Shown piece after piece: positions 44,420 through 54,032 of a stretch of 64,000 nucleotides of DNA. Source of the DNA: UBA10649 sp963749905. Its GTDB lineage: Bacteria; Actinomycetota; Actinomycetes; S36-B12. Made by a program: the position numbers and the translations under genes. The DNA is taken from the NCBI GenBank assembly GCA_963749905.1, contig CAVVOF010000003.1:930001-994000 (forward strand). The letters run 5' to 3'. The notes below the pieces were generated by a model that was given only the letters and a program-made list of their open reading frames with translations, was not told the DNA's origin and searched no databases. Each line of letters begins with the position of its first letter. The stretch's first letter is position 1.

Positions 44420-46160
44420 GTGAAGGAGTCGAATCCCCTCATCCGGGCCAAGCGACGTGCGGGCCGGGTGAAGCGCTGGGTGAAGCGCAAGGTGTACGAG
44501 CGGAACATCGGCAAGCAGTACAAGGCGTGGCTGGCCGAGGCCACGACCGTCGTGCCGGGGTCGACGGACCATCCGGTGACCATCTCCGTGATCGTCCCGG
44601 TCTACAACCCGCCGGTCGCCTTCCTGCGCGAGTGCCTCGAGTCCGTGATCGGGCAGCAGGCGCGCAACTGGCAGCTCGTCGTCGCGAACGACGGCTCGAC
44701 GAAGCCGGACGTCATTGACTACCTCGAGGAGTTCGCGACCGCGCATGCGAACGACGCGCGTGTACAGGTCCTGACCAAGTCGAACGGCGGGATCTCCTCG
44801 GCCCTGAACGCCGCCCTCGAGCTGGCAACCGGCGAGTACGTGGGGATGCTGGATCACGACGACGCCCTCGACCCGCGATGCATCGATGCGTTCTCCGTGG
44901 CCATCGCCGAGGGCAATGAGCCCGACGCGGTCTACTCGGACGAGGACAAGATCGACGGGCGCGGCCAGCACTTCGAGCTCTACTGCAAGCCCGGCTTCTC
45001 GCCGGAACTGCTGCTCACGCAGATGTACCTGTGCCACTTCACGGTGTTCCGCACCGATCGGGTCAAGGCGATCGGCGGGCTCCGCACGGAGATGGACGGC
45101 GCCCAGGACTTCGACCTTGCGCTGCGGCTGCTGCCCGAGCTGCGCACTGTGGTCCGACTCGCCCACCCGTACTACCACTGGCGCGCGTGGAGTGAGTCGA
45201 CCGCGCTGACCATCGACGCCAAGCCGTGGGCGCAGGACGCTGCGGCCCGCGCTCAACGCGATCACCTGCAGCGGACCTTCGGCGGGGGTGAGGTGCACCC
45301 GAGCCGTGTACCCGGCCTGAACGAGGTGCATCCGGCAGTTGCGGGTGATCCGCTCGTGTCGGTGATCATCCCGACGATCGGAACGCCGAACCTGCGTGGC
45401 ACCGGCCGGTTCGTCGACGACGCGGTGCGGTCCCTGCTGGCCCGGGAGACCAGAACGCGGCTGGAGATCGTCGTCGTGACCACCGGGGTCATCCCCGACG
45501 TGGTCGCCGAGGTGCCGGTTCGCCACACCCTCCGGCACGTCGTCTATGCCACGAGTGACTTCAACTTCTCGGACGCGATCAACACCGGGCGCGCGGCGGC
45601 CACGGGCGACTACCTCCTGCTGCTGAACGACGACACGACCGTGGCGGAATCCGACCCGGTGACCCGCATGCTCGAGCTCGGACAGATCGAGGGCGTCGGA
45701 GCCGTCGGCTGCAAGCTCACGTACCCCGACGGACGACTGCAGCACGTCGGCATGGTGCTGCTGCCGAGCGGCCCGACGCACTGCTGGATCGGGAAGCCGG
45801 CGAAGGAGCCGGGCTACTTCGGCTCCACCCTGACGCCGCGCAACTACCTCGCCGTCACCGCGGCCGCCATGCTGGTGCGCGCAGACGTGTTCGACCAGGT
45901 CGGGGGCTTCGACTCTGCGTTCGCGAGGGACTTCAACGACGTCGACTTCTGCCTCCGCGTGCACGCGAGCGGGCAGCGGATCGCCTGGACCCCCTACGCG
46001 CACCTGACCCACCACGAAGGTGCGACGATGGCGCGGAGGAAGTCGGATCCTGTGGAGGCTGACCTGTTTCGCTCGCGTTGGGCGCTGACCCTGCCGCTGG
46101 ACCCGTACTACTCGCCCGCCCTGAACCCGAAGCTCGAGCGGATCTACGAGGCCCTGTGGA
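44420..46160 (+). CDS. Tandem-domain GT2 glycosyltransferase, frame break at the stop codon
   Basis: About 579 residues in two GT2 domains. Domain 1 (about 50-270): ISVIVPVYNPPVAFL, VVANDGSTKPDV, MLDHDDALDP, VYSDEDKID. Domain 2 (about 310-570): VSVIIPTIGTPNLRG, LLLLNDDTTV, HVGMVLLPSGPTHC and DFNDVDFCLRVHASG. The frame as written runs on to 46381, but the sequence after residue 577 is typical out-of-frame Ser/Arg/Trp/Thr-rich text. If one G is removed from GG at 46158-46159, the frame meets TGA and the next gene's ATG follows two bases later. It probably builds a repeating unit with two linkages. Confidence 0.85.
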
Positions 46161-46161
46161 G

Positions 46162-46917
46162 ATGGTCACCAGAACGGGTGTCCAGTTCGAGGCCGGTCCG
46201 ACCGAGGTCCTGGTGGACATGCGTGAACACGGGCGCATGCTGGTCCAGCGAGATCGGGTCGTCCTGGACGTCTCCGCCGACTTGGACGTGGCTGAGATCG
46301 ACTACTACCTGTACGGCTTCGTGCCGCGCGTCGTGCGCATCCTGCGTGAGCAGTACTCGCTCCATGCGTCCGCGGTTGTGATGGGCACCACCGCCGTGGC
46401 GGTCATGGGCATGTCCACGGCCGGCAAGTCGACGACCACGATGGCCCTAGTGCAGCGCGGGCACCCGTTGATCGTCGACGACGTGCTCCCGGTCGACGTG
46501 CACGGCGACCGGGTCACCGTGCACGGTTGGGCGCGCCCGCTGCACCTGCGTGAGGAGGCCGCCGCGCGGCTGGGAGTGGAGTCCGGGCGTCGGCATCAGC
46601 CAGGGGGGATGAAGGTCCGCACGATCGCTGGTGGCAGGCAGGACGCGGTCGAACTCTCGCTTCTCATCGAACTCACGGTGGACGAGGGAGCCGACGAGGT
46701 GAGTGCAGCCACGTTGTCCGGAGCTGAGCGACTAGCTGTTGTCATCAGCCACTCGGACGTGGCGCAACTGGCGTCAGCGGACGGACGCCAGCAGTCCTTC
46801 TTCCGCTGGGCGGCGGACGTTGCGGACCGGGTTCCGATCGTCAGGGTGACACGACCGAGCCGGGTCTGGACCCTGGATCAGGTGCTGGACGCCGTGGAGG
46901 CCGCGTCGAGCACCTGA
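46162..46917 (+). CDS. HPr-kinase-like protein (HprK superfamily)
   Basis: A 251-residue P-loop protein. Residues 1-70 are a variable domain. The Walker A GMSTAGKST (83-91) and VDDVLPVDVHG acid motif follow the HPr kinase/phosphorylase C-terminal fold; the LHASAV stretch just before the P-loop is typical. PTS HPr is not in the window. Such orphan kinases occur in bacterial glycan and lasso-peptide gene clusters, where some phosphorylate a peptide or a small molecule. Next to it, convergent, is a 49-codon gene. Target unknown. Confidence 0.82.
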   Translation: MVTRTGVQFEAGPTEVLVDMREHGRMLVQRDRVVLDVSADLDVAEIDYYLYGFVPRVVRILREQYSLHASAVVMGTTAVAVMGMSTAGKSTTTMALVQRGHPLIVDDVLPVDVHGDRVTVHGWARPLHLREEAAARLGVESGRRHQPGGMKVRTIAGGRQDAVELSLLIELTVDEGADEVSAATLSGAERLAVVISHSDVAQLASADGRQQSFFRWAADVADRVPIVRVTRPSRVWTLDQVLDAVEAASST

Positions 46918-46927
46918 TCCGGCAGCC

Positions 46928-47077
46928 TTATTCCACCGGGTCCACCAGTATCTGGGACACCAACTCGCCGTTGCGGACGGGCGCGGAGTCCTGGACGGGT
47001 GCACCGTCGGGGCCGGCGAGCGGCTCCACGACGGGGGGGTTCCAAACGGACTCGGGGGACTTATCGGATATCGCCAT
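46928..47077 (-). CDS. Orphan 49-residue peptide beside HPr-kinase-like gene
   Basis: A 49-residue acidic, Pro-rich peptide (MAISDKSPESVWNPPVVEPL at the start, ending VSQILVDPVE). The ATG at 47077 is exactly 6 bases after TACCCT, matching the leaderless promoter pattern of other genes here. This supports a real gene. WNPPVVEPLAG has spacing similar to the Y-x-x-P-x-L-x-x-x-G leader motif of lasso-type RiPP precursors. No cyclase or B1/B2 gene is visible, so a RiPP role is speculative. It converges on the kinase with a 10-base gap and diverges from the next transferase. Confidence 0.45.
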   Translation of the reverse strand: MAISDKSPESVWNPPVVEPLAGPDGAPVQDSAPVRNGELVSQILVDPVE

Positions 47078-47178
47078 TGCCGGAGGGTAGTGTCGATTGC
47101 GCCGCTTGGCTAGACCCTCTGCTGGAACGGTCGCCAAGCCGGTGGCCCGGTCGTCGTCACGGAAGGGGTGCTGCCCGG

Positions 47179-49094
47179 ATGCCGGACCTGTCGGAGCTGT
47201 CACGCCGCGGCCGCCGCGCGGCTCAGATCGCCGGTCGGGTCGCGGTCGATGCGGCCGGCTGGCACGGTGGCCGGCTCTCGTCCGCCGAAACGCACATCGC
47301 GGCCCGACGGCTGCATCGGCTCACCGGCGGAAGGTCGAGTCGACTGCTGCTCGCGACCCTGAAATCAGTGCCTGGGTCGCGAGACCGCCACGCGTCGATA
47401 TGACTGAGACCGTCCGGTCGCGGCACGGCCGCACCCTTGTCGTCGTCGGCGATCCCGCCCTCCTGACGATGGACCGGCTGAGCGAGTTCACCAGCCGCAT
47501 CGACTCGGACCCGCGCATCGCGTCGCTCTCCCTAGTGCCGGGGCCGGCACGCCAGGGCTCGTGGCTGCGGGCGGCGGCCCCGGCAGGTGCGCTCGTCGTC
47601 GTGGCAACGGACCTCGATGACCTGGTGGGAGCGTTCGACCCCGAAGCGGAGGACGGCCTCGAGTCGTGGGCCCGGCGCGCGTCCGAGCGGGGCCTGTGGC
47701 ATGACTGGTGGGTCACCGCGGACGCCGACGTCGCCCATGCCGAGGACCCGCGGCACGCGGCCGCCGTGGACTCCTTGGAGGCCGATGATCCGAGCTCGTC
47801 GCGCCACTACGCGATGCGCGTCTACCGGCCCAAGGCCGGGCGGCTGACCGTCACTGTCGACGCGACGTGGCTGGGGCCGCACGAGACCGGGGCGCAGGTG
47901 CTGACCACGGCGGCGCTGGGAGCCCTGGCGAAGCGCGAGGACGTCACCGAGATCCGCCTGGTCGGCCTCGCCGAGCTGCCCGCCTACGCGGCCCACCTCG
48001 TCGACGAGCCGAACATCAGGGTGGTGACGGACGATGACGCCCCCCCGCGGTCGGACGTGGTGTGGTACCCGAACCAGATCGACGGCCGCAGCAACATCGC
48101 CGCCGCCCGTCGGCTGGGCGCTCGCGTCGTCACGACCTACCTAGACCTGATTGCCTACGACATCCCGCGGTACCACGGCTCACCGGAGGCGTGGCATGCC
48201 TACCGGGCCCTCCAGCGACGCATCGCCCTGAGCGTGGACGGCATCACCACGATCAGTGCAGACGTGGCGAGCCGGCTCATGGACGAGGTGCCGCGCCTGG
48301 ATCCCGACCGTGTGCTGGCGCTGCCCCTCGGCTTGGACCACATCACCGTGGAGCAGGCACCGGAGCAGCCGGGCGACGACGTGTCCGAATTGGTGAGATC
48401 GTTGGGGGGCAAGCGTTTCGTCGCGGTTCTCGGCAACGACTTCCAGCACAAGAACCGCGACTTCGCGATCAAGGTGTGGGAGGCAGCCCTGCAGGCCGGC
48501 CAGCCGTGCGATCTCGTGCTCGCCGGACTGCACGTCAAGAGCAGCAGTTCCAAGGAGGCGGAGGACGATCTGGCCGCCCGCCATCTGGACCTTCGCGGAC
48601 GCATTCACACAGTCGGGCACGTCTCCTCCCAGAGTCGGGCGTGGCTGCTGGCGAACGCCACCGCCGTTCTCTACCCGAGCAGTGCGGAGGGGTTCGGCTT
48701 CGTGCCGTACGAGGCGGCGGCGCTGGACACGCCGACGGTCTTCACCGACTTCGGCCCGCTCCGGGAGATCTCCGGAGTGGCCGGGCTGCCAGCCGGCTGG
48801 TCCGTCGAGCGATACGCGGAGGACCTGGTGTCAATGCTGTCGGACGAGGCTGCTCGCACCGAACGGGTGGCAGCGCTCCGCCTCGCCATCGCGCAGCACA
48901 CGTGGGCCGGCTTCGCCGAAGAGCTGACCCGGTTCTTCGAGCGGATCACCCGGATGCCCGAGGTGCCGACCAGTGCGGTGGGCGCGGACACTGCTGCCGC
49001 CGATGCGGCGGCGCTCTCGGCCGTGCTCTCGAGCCGGACGTGGCGGGCGACCGAACCGCTGCGGCGCATGGGCCGACGACTGAAGAAGGGCTAG
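47179..49094 (+). CDS. GT4 glycosyltransferase with long N-terminal domain, one frameshift
   Basis: A 638-residue protein if one missing base near 47365 is restored. The N-terminus (MPDLSELSRRGRRAAQIAGR) is in one frame and continues after the break at EISAWVARPPRVDMTETV. A 200-residue N-terminal region precedes a GT4 core (about 240-600: VTVDATWLGPHETG, VAVLGNDFQHKNRDFAIK, YPSSAEGFGFVPYEAAALDTP). It ends SSRTWRATEPLRRMGRRLKKG, where the Ser-Arg-Thr-Trp-Arg motif seen in other transferases here recurs. The GGAAGGGG ribosome site lies 10 bases before ATG 47179. Convergent with the PIG-V-like gene; the stops overlap by 4 bases. Confidence 0.83.
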
Positions 49095-50233
49095 GCCACC
49101 CAGCGGCCCATGACGAAGGCCACGGTGCCGACAACCATCATGGGCGCGCAGACGGCGACGTAGGCGACGAGGACGCCCCTCGATCTGGTCATCCACAGGC
49201 CGAGAAGCACCCAGATCGGGAACAGCGTCAGGAGCGATCGTGGGACCGAGTAGAAGAGCGTGCTCGTACCCAGGGCCAGGACCGTGAGGGCGACGTACGT
49301 GCACTCCCCCCACCAGCGCTTGACCGCCAGGACCACGGCGAACGCGAGGGCGACTGCCACAGCCGCTATCTCGAGGCGGTACTGGACCGCGAAGCTCGAT
49401 GCCACTCCGTTGGTGAACGCCATCTCATAGGTCGTTCTCAGGGCTTCGACCGGGGAGCCGAACTCCCGGCCCCAGCCCACTCGCTGTGCGTCGAACCACG
49501 CCATCCAGTTCCCGGTGAGGGAGCCCAGGTACCCGACGTAGGCAGCTGCTGCTGCGAAAGGGAGAGCGAGCGCGAGGCCGCGCCGCCAGGCCCGACGATC
49601 GGTCGTCAGCAGCAGCACGATCAGCGCAACCGCAAGGAACAGGCCGTTCACCCGGACCAGCGTCGCGACGGCGGCGAGGGTGCCGGCCCACACCCAGGCC
49701 GATCGACGAGCCAGATACCAGGCCCAGAAGGCGAAGGCCGCGAAGAGCGCCTCGGTGTACGGCGCAGCGAGGAACACCGCCATCGGTGCTGCCACCCAGG
49801 CGAGCACGCCCAGGGGCCGGGATCCGCCGGCCAGCTCGGTGAGTCGTCCCAGTGCGACGGCGGCTGCCAGACCAGCCAGCAGCGAGACGAGCAACCCGGC
49901 TAGCGGCAGCTCGACGCCGATCAGGGCAAGTGGCCGCAGGAGGAGGGGCAGGCCCGGCGGGAAGGCCACATTCGCCTCGTGCGCGGGCGCGAGGTATCCC
50001 TGCTCCACGATGCTGCGGTACCACTCGACATCCCAGCGATCCCACATCGACACCGCGTCGCGCTCGGGCTCGAGCTCGCCGGGCCCGGCGATGAAGGACG
50101 TGCCGGAGCCGGTGAACACCCAGCTTCCGTAGATCGCGGCCACGAGAACGGCTAGCCGTGAGGCCAGCCAGACCCCCGCGCTCGGCAGGTCCTGCCGTGC
50201 GCTCTCCAGCCTCCGTGCGACCCCCGTCGTCAC
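49091..50233 (-). CDS. PIG-V-type membrane mannosyltransferase-like protein
   Basis: A 380-residue polytopic protein with about 10 TM helices. Early loop with DAVSMWDRWDVEWYRSIVEQG matches the PIG-V/GT76 pattern, where the W-D-x-x-W-Y loop carries the catalytic Asp. TAPYTEALFAAFAFWAW is the second conserved segment. Likely transfers mannose from polyprenyl-phosphate-mannose to a lipid- or glycan-linked acceptor outside the membrane. First codon GTG/ATG near 50233; it follows rmlA by 15 bases. Confidence 0.87.
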   Translation of the reverse strand: MTTGVARRLESARQDLPSAGVWLASRLAVLVAAIYGSWVFTGSGTSFIAGPGELEPERDAVSMWDRWDVEWYRSIVEQGYLAPAHEANVAFPPGLPLLLRPLALIGVELPLAGLLVSLLAGLAAAVALGRLTELAGGSRPLGVLAWVAAPMAVFLAAPYTEALFAAFAFWAWYLARRSAWVWAGTLAAVATLVRVNGLFLAVALIVLLLTTDRRAWRRGLALALPFAAAAAYVGYLGSLTGNWMAWFDAQRVGWGREFGSPVEALRTTYEMAFTNGVASSFAVQYRLEIAAVAVALAFAVVLAVKRWWGECTYVALTVLALGTSTLFYSVPRSLLTLFPIWVLLGLWMTRSRGVLVAYVAVCAPMMVVGTVAFVMGRWVA

Positions 50234-50248
50234 TCGCCGGCCCTGTCG

Positions 50249-51115
50249 CTACGTCCGTCCGGCCAGCCGGCCGAGGTACTCGCCGTACCCGCTCTTCATC
50301 AGCGGGGCGGCCAGTGCTGCCAGATCCTCTGACGTGATCCAGCCGTTGCGCCAGGCGATCTCCTCGACGCATCCGACCTTGGTCCCCGTCCGGTCCTCCA
50401 TCACGCGGACGAACTCGCCGGCATCCTGCAGGGATCGGAACGTTCCCGTGTCGAGCCACGCGGTACCGCGCTCGAGGACCGTGACCGTCAGGGTGCCAGC
50501 CCGCAGGTAGTGGTCGTTGACCGACGTGATCTCGAGCTCTCCCCTGGCGCTCGGCTTGATCGACTTGGCGACGTCCACGACCGTTTCGTCGTAGAAGTAC
50601 AGACCGGGGATCGCGAAGTTGCTCCGGGGATCGGCGGGCTTCTCCTCGACCGACAGGACCATCCCGCTCTCGTCGAACTCGACGACGCCGTACTCGCGCG
50701 GATTGGCGACCTCGTAGGCGAACACGTGGGCGCCCACCTGGTTCGTCAGCTCGCCCAGGTGGCGCCCGAGACGAGGCCCGTAGAACAGGTTGTCGCCGAG
50801 GATGAGTGCCGCCTGGTCGCCGGCGAGGAAGTCCTCCGCGATGAGGAACGCCTGAGCGAGACCCTCGGGCTTCGGCTGCACGGCGTAGCGGATCGACATT
50901 CCCCAGGGGGAACCATCGCCGAGCAGGCGGGAGAAGGACTCCGAGTCCTCGGGAGTGGTGATGATCAGGACGTCACGAAGCCCGGCGGCCATGAGGGTGG
51001 CCAGCGGGTAGTGGATCATCGGCTTGTCGTAGACGGGCAGCAGTTGCTTGCTCACGCCCTTGGTTATCGGCCACAGCCGACTGCCGGTGCCGCCGGCCAG
51101 GATGATCCCCTTCAT
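50249..51115 (-). CDS. rmlA: Glucose-1-phosphate thymidylyltransferase RmlA
   Basis: A 288-residue nucleotidyltransferase that makes dTDP-glucose. Motifs: ILAGGTGSRLWPITKGVSKQ (G-G-x-G-x-R-L), YDKPMIHYPL, ILGDNLFYGP, and VEEKPADPRSN, with GTAWLDTGT near residue 225. It starts the dTDP-deoxyhexose pathway continued by rmlC at 34741. The ATG at 51115 is 7 bases after TAGCGT on the minus strand (leaderless signature). Only 10 bases separate it from the upstream GT2 stop. Confidence 0.95.
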   Translation of the reverse strand: MKGIILAGGTGSRLWPITKGVSKQLLPVYDKPMIHYPLATLMAAGLRDVLIITTPEDSESFSRLLGDGSPWGMSIRYAVQPKPEGLAQAFLIAEDFLAGDQAALILGDNLFYGPRLGRHLGELTNQVGAHVFAYEVANPREYGVVEFDESGMVLSVEEKPADPRSNFAIPGLYFYDETVVDVAKSIKPSARGELEITSVNDHYLRAGTLTVTVLERGTAWLDTGTFRSLQDAGEFVRVMEDRTGTKVGCVEEIAWRNGWITSEDLAALAAPLMKSGYGEYLGRLAGRT

Positions 51116-51125
51116 TCGGGGAACG

Positions 51126-51990
51126 CTACCGGGTGCGATGGGGAAGGACGCCCCGGATGCTCGCCTTCGCCTTCGCCCAGCGGTCGTCTTCAACCGTGAC
51201 CGCCAGGCCGGTCTGCACAGCGACGCGGCGGAGCGTGCGCACTGCGTGGCTGGGGGACTGGGCGAACTCGCCTGGGAACAGTCGGAGCCGATTGCGGACG
51301 ATCGTCGTGCGCCGCTCGGGGGAGTGCCCGCTGGCCAGGACGTCCCGCCCGAGCAGCCGCACCTGTCGCCCTGCTCCGATGCGGTGGCCGACGGCGATGT
51401 CAGGCGCCACGACAATGCGCAGTCCGGCGGAGCGCAGGGCGAGGCAGGCGGCGGCGTCGACGGCGTCGATGCCCAGGCTCTCGTCGAAGCCGCCAAGCGC
51501 GAGGAGCGGGTCGACGGCCCAGAGCGTGCCGGTCTGGATGACCTCCTCGGTCACTGGAAAGCCGTTGATCTCGTGGAGCGGATACCCGAGCTGCACCGCT
51601 GGCGTCGTCGATACGACCGGCCGCCACCGCGCCCACGACGCGATCTCCGAGGACGGCCGTGGCCGATGCAGCGGCGGACGTGATCATGTCGACGTACTCG
51701 CGGGGAAGCGCAGAGTCCTGGTCGACCGTCAGCAGCCAGTGCGCACCGACGTCGGCGGCGAAGCGGAGACCGTCATTGAGGCTGCGTGCGATGCCGGCGT
51801 TGCGGTGATGGCGCACCACGGGAACGCCGAGAGCCCTGACGTCGCAGAGCAGCCGGTCGCTCGTGCACGGGCTGGCATCGTCGGCCACCAGAGTCGGAAT
51901 GCTGAGGCCGTGCAGAAGGTCGACGAGGGTGAGCAGTTCGGGCGCTGACGGGCGGTACACCGGCACGACCGCCGCCACGGTTGGGCTCAC
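51126..51990 (-). CDS. GT2-family glycosyltransferase, one frameshift
   Basis: A 287-residue glycosyltransferase after removing one G near 51600 (the frame resumes at VQLGYPLHEINGFPV). N-terminus VAAVVPVYRPSAPELLTLV, then VADDASPCTSD, the GIARSLNDGLRFA and LLTVDQDSALP (D-x-D) motifs, and ESLGIDAVDAAACLALRSAG as the catalytic-type Asp region. Resembles rhamnosyl/galactofuranosyltransferase-type GT2. GTG start at 51990. Confidence 0.82.
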
Positions 51991-52043
51991 GGCCGCAGTC
52001 TAGGCAGGCGGTAGGCTTGCCCGAGTTATCCACAGGAGGAACG

Positions 52044-53049
52044 TTGACTGAGGCGAAGCGTGCCCTGATCACCGGTGTGACGGGCCAGGACGGCTCGTAC
52101 ATGGCCCAGCAACTGCTGGACAAGGGCTACGAGGTGCACGGGGTGGTGCGTCGCTCGTCGACGTTCAACCGGTCCCGGATCGACCACCTGCACCACGACG
52201 AGCACATCCCTGGGAAGAACCTGCATCTGCACTACGGGGACGTCACCGACGCCGCCCGCATGCACCAGCTGGTCTACGACATCCGGCCGCACGAGGTCTA
52301 CAACCTCGCGGCGCAGTCGCATGTGCGGGTCTCCTTCGATGAGCCGCTGTACACGGCCGAGGCCACCGGCATCAGCACGCTCAACATGCTCGAGGCCATC
52401 CGCAGCATCGACACCTCCATCCGCTTCTATCAAGCGTCGACCTCGCGAGATGTTCGGCGCGGCACCGCCGCCGCAGAACGAGGAGACCGAGTTCTACCCA
52501 CGCAGCCCCTACGGCGCAGCGAAGGTCTACTCGTACTGGATCACGAAGAACTACCGCGAGGCCTATGACATGTTCGCGGTCAACGGGCAGCTCTTCAATC
52601 ACGAGTCCCCGCGCCGCGGCGAGACGTTCGTGACCCGCAAGATCACGCTCGCCGTCGCGAACATCGCCAAGGGCAACCAGTCCGAACTGTGGATGGGCAA
52701 CCTCGACTCGATCCGTGACTGGGGCTACGCCCCCGAGTACACCGATGGCATGTGGCGGATGCTGCAAGCGGACGTCCCCGAGGACTTCGTGCTCGCCACG
52801 GGCACCGCCTACACGATTCGTGACTTCCTCGGCTTCGCCTTCGAGCGCGCCGGCCTGAAGTGGGAGGACTACGTCAAGTTCGACCCCAAGTTCCTGCGTC
52901 CCACCGAGGTCGACGAGCTGATCGGCGATGCCGGAAAGGCCAAGGCCAAGCTGGGGTGGGAGGCCAAGGTGCTGCCGCCGGAGCTGGCGCAGATCATGGT
53001 CGACGCCGACATCGCCCGCCTCGAAGGTGCGCCCGAGGGACGGTTCTAG
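52044..53049 (+). CDS. gmd: GDP-mannose 4,6-dehydratase, one frameshift
   Basis: A 334-residue SDR that makes GDP-4-keto-6-deoxymannose. It shows TGVTGQDGSYMAQQLLDKGY, VVRRSSTFN (cofactor), HYGDVTDA, LAAQSHVRVSFDEP, and YPRSPYGAAKVYSYWI (catalytic Tyr/Lys). One extra base near 52446 (TCGCGAG for TCGGAG/TCCGAG) breaks SEMFGA; the rest is intact. The TTG start at 52044 is set by an AGGAGG 5 bases upstream. Substrate for the fcl product at 17873 and for the paralogue that follows. Confidence 0.95.
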
Positions 53050-53058
53050 GTTCCGTCC

Positions 53059-54032
53059 GTGCGCGCCCTCGTCACCGGAGCAGCCGGCCAGGACGGCACG
53101 ATCCTGTACCACCATGCTGTCCCGTGGGGGTGCAGCGGTCGTCGGGGTCGTCAAGCCCGGGACGGACACGACGCAGCTGCTGCGTTACGCGCCCAGCGCG
53201 GAGGTCGTCGAGTGCGACCTCTCTGACGTTGACGGACTGCGTGAGGTCGTGCGCCAGGCGGACCCGGACGAGGTCTACAACCTCGGTGGGTTCACGGCTC
53301 CCGGCGACTCCTGGGACCATCAGGACGAGGTCCGCCGCATCAACGTGGACGCGGTCGCCGGCCTCCTCGACGCTGCTGCCCACCTGAGCGGCGCCCGGCT
53401 CTTCCAGGCATCGTCCGCCTCGATCTTCGAGGGAGTCGATCGCTCGCCCCAGACGGAGCGGAGCGAACGGGCGCCGCGCACCCCCTACGCCGTCTCGAAG
53501 TCCGACGCGATGGATCTGGTGAACTCGGCGCGCGATCGTGGCCAGTTCGCGGTCGCAGGAATCCTGTACAACCACGAGTCCCCGCTCCGGGGCGAGAACT
53601 TCGTCACCCGCCGCATCACGGTCGCGGTTGCCCGAATCGCTGCGGGCCTGCAGGACGTCGTGGAGCTGGGTGACCTCGACACGGCACGCGACTGGGGATG
53701 GGCTCCGGACTACGTCCGGGCCATGCAGCTGATGGTGCGTGCTGAGGTGCCGCACGACTACGTGCTGGCCACCGGCATCTCGCACCGACTGTCCTTCTTC
53801 CTTGGGAAAGCCTTTGCCGCCGCCGGGATCGCAGGACTGGCGCCCGCACGTGATCAGCACGAGCGATCGATCACGGCCCGTCGACACGAACATCCTCGTC
53901 GGCGACAGTCGGGCGGCCTACCTGGAGCTGGGCTGGAGGCACACCGTCGACTTCGACTCGATGGCCGGGATCATGGTCCGGCACGACATGGATCTGCTCG
54001 CCGATCCGGATGCGCTCTGGGAGATCCCGTGA
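53059..54032 (+). CDS. Gmd-like SDR paralogue (NAD-dependent epimerase/dehydratase), two frameshifts
   Basis: A 323-residue extended SDR after removing single bases near 53110 and 53831. TGAAGQDGTILYTML is the cofactor loop, YNLGGFTAPGDSW replaces the usual substrate segment, and TPYAVSKSDAMDLV gives the Tyr/Lys pair. The stretch RGENFVTRRITVAVARIAAG to GDLDTARDWGWAPDYVRAM is shared with GDP-mannose dehydratases. It may be a second dehydratase, an epimerase or a reductase (Rmd-like), giving GDP-D-rhamnose or GDP-6-deoxytalose rather than fucose. It starts 9 bases after gmd. Confidence 0.85.

Noticed and set aside
46161..46381. Long C-terminal extension of the tandem GT2 protein overlapping the HprK-like gene
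   Set aside because: Sequence after residue 577 is out-of-frame text (Ser/Trp/Thr/Cys/Arg-rich). Deleting one G at 46158-46159 gives a stop followed two bases later by the kinase ATG.
46162..47077. A full lasso-peptide cluster
   Set aside because: No asparagine-synthetase-like cyclase, protease or PqqD-like recognition gene is present; only the kinase and a short peptide gene.
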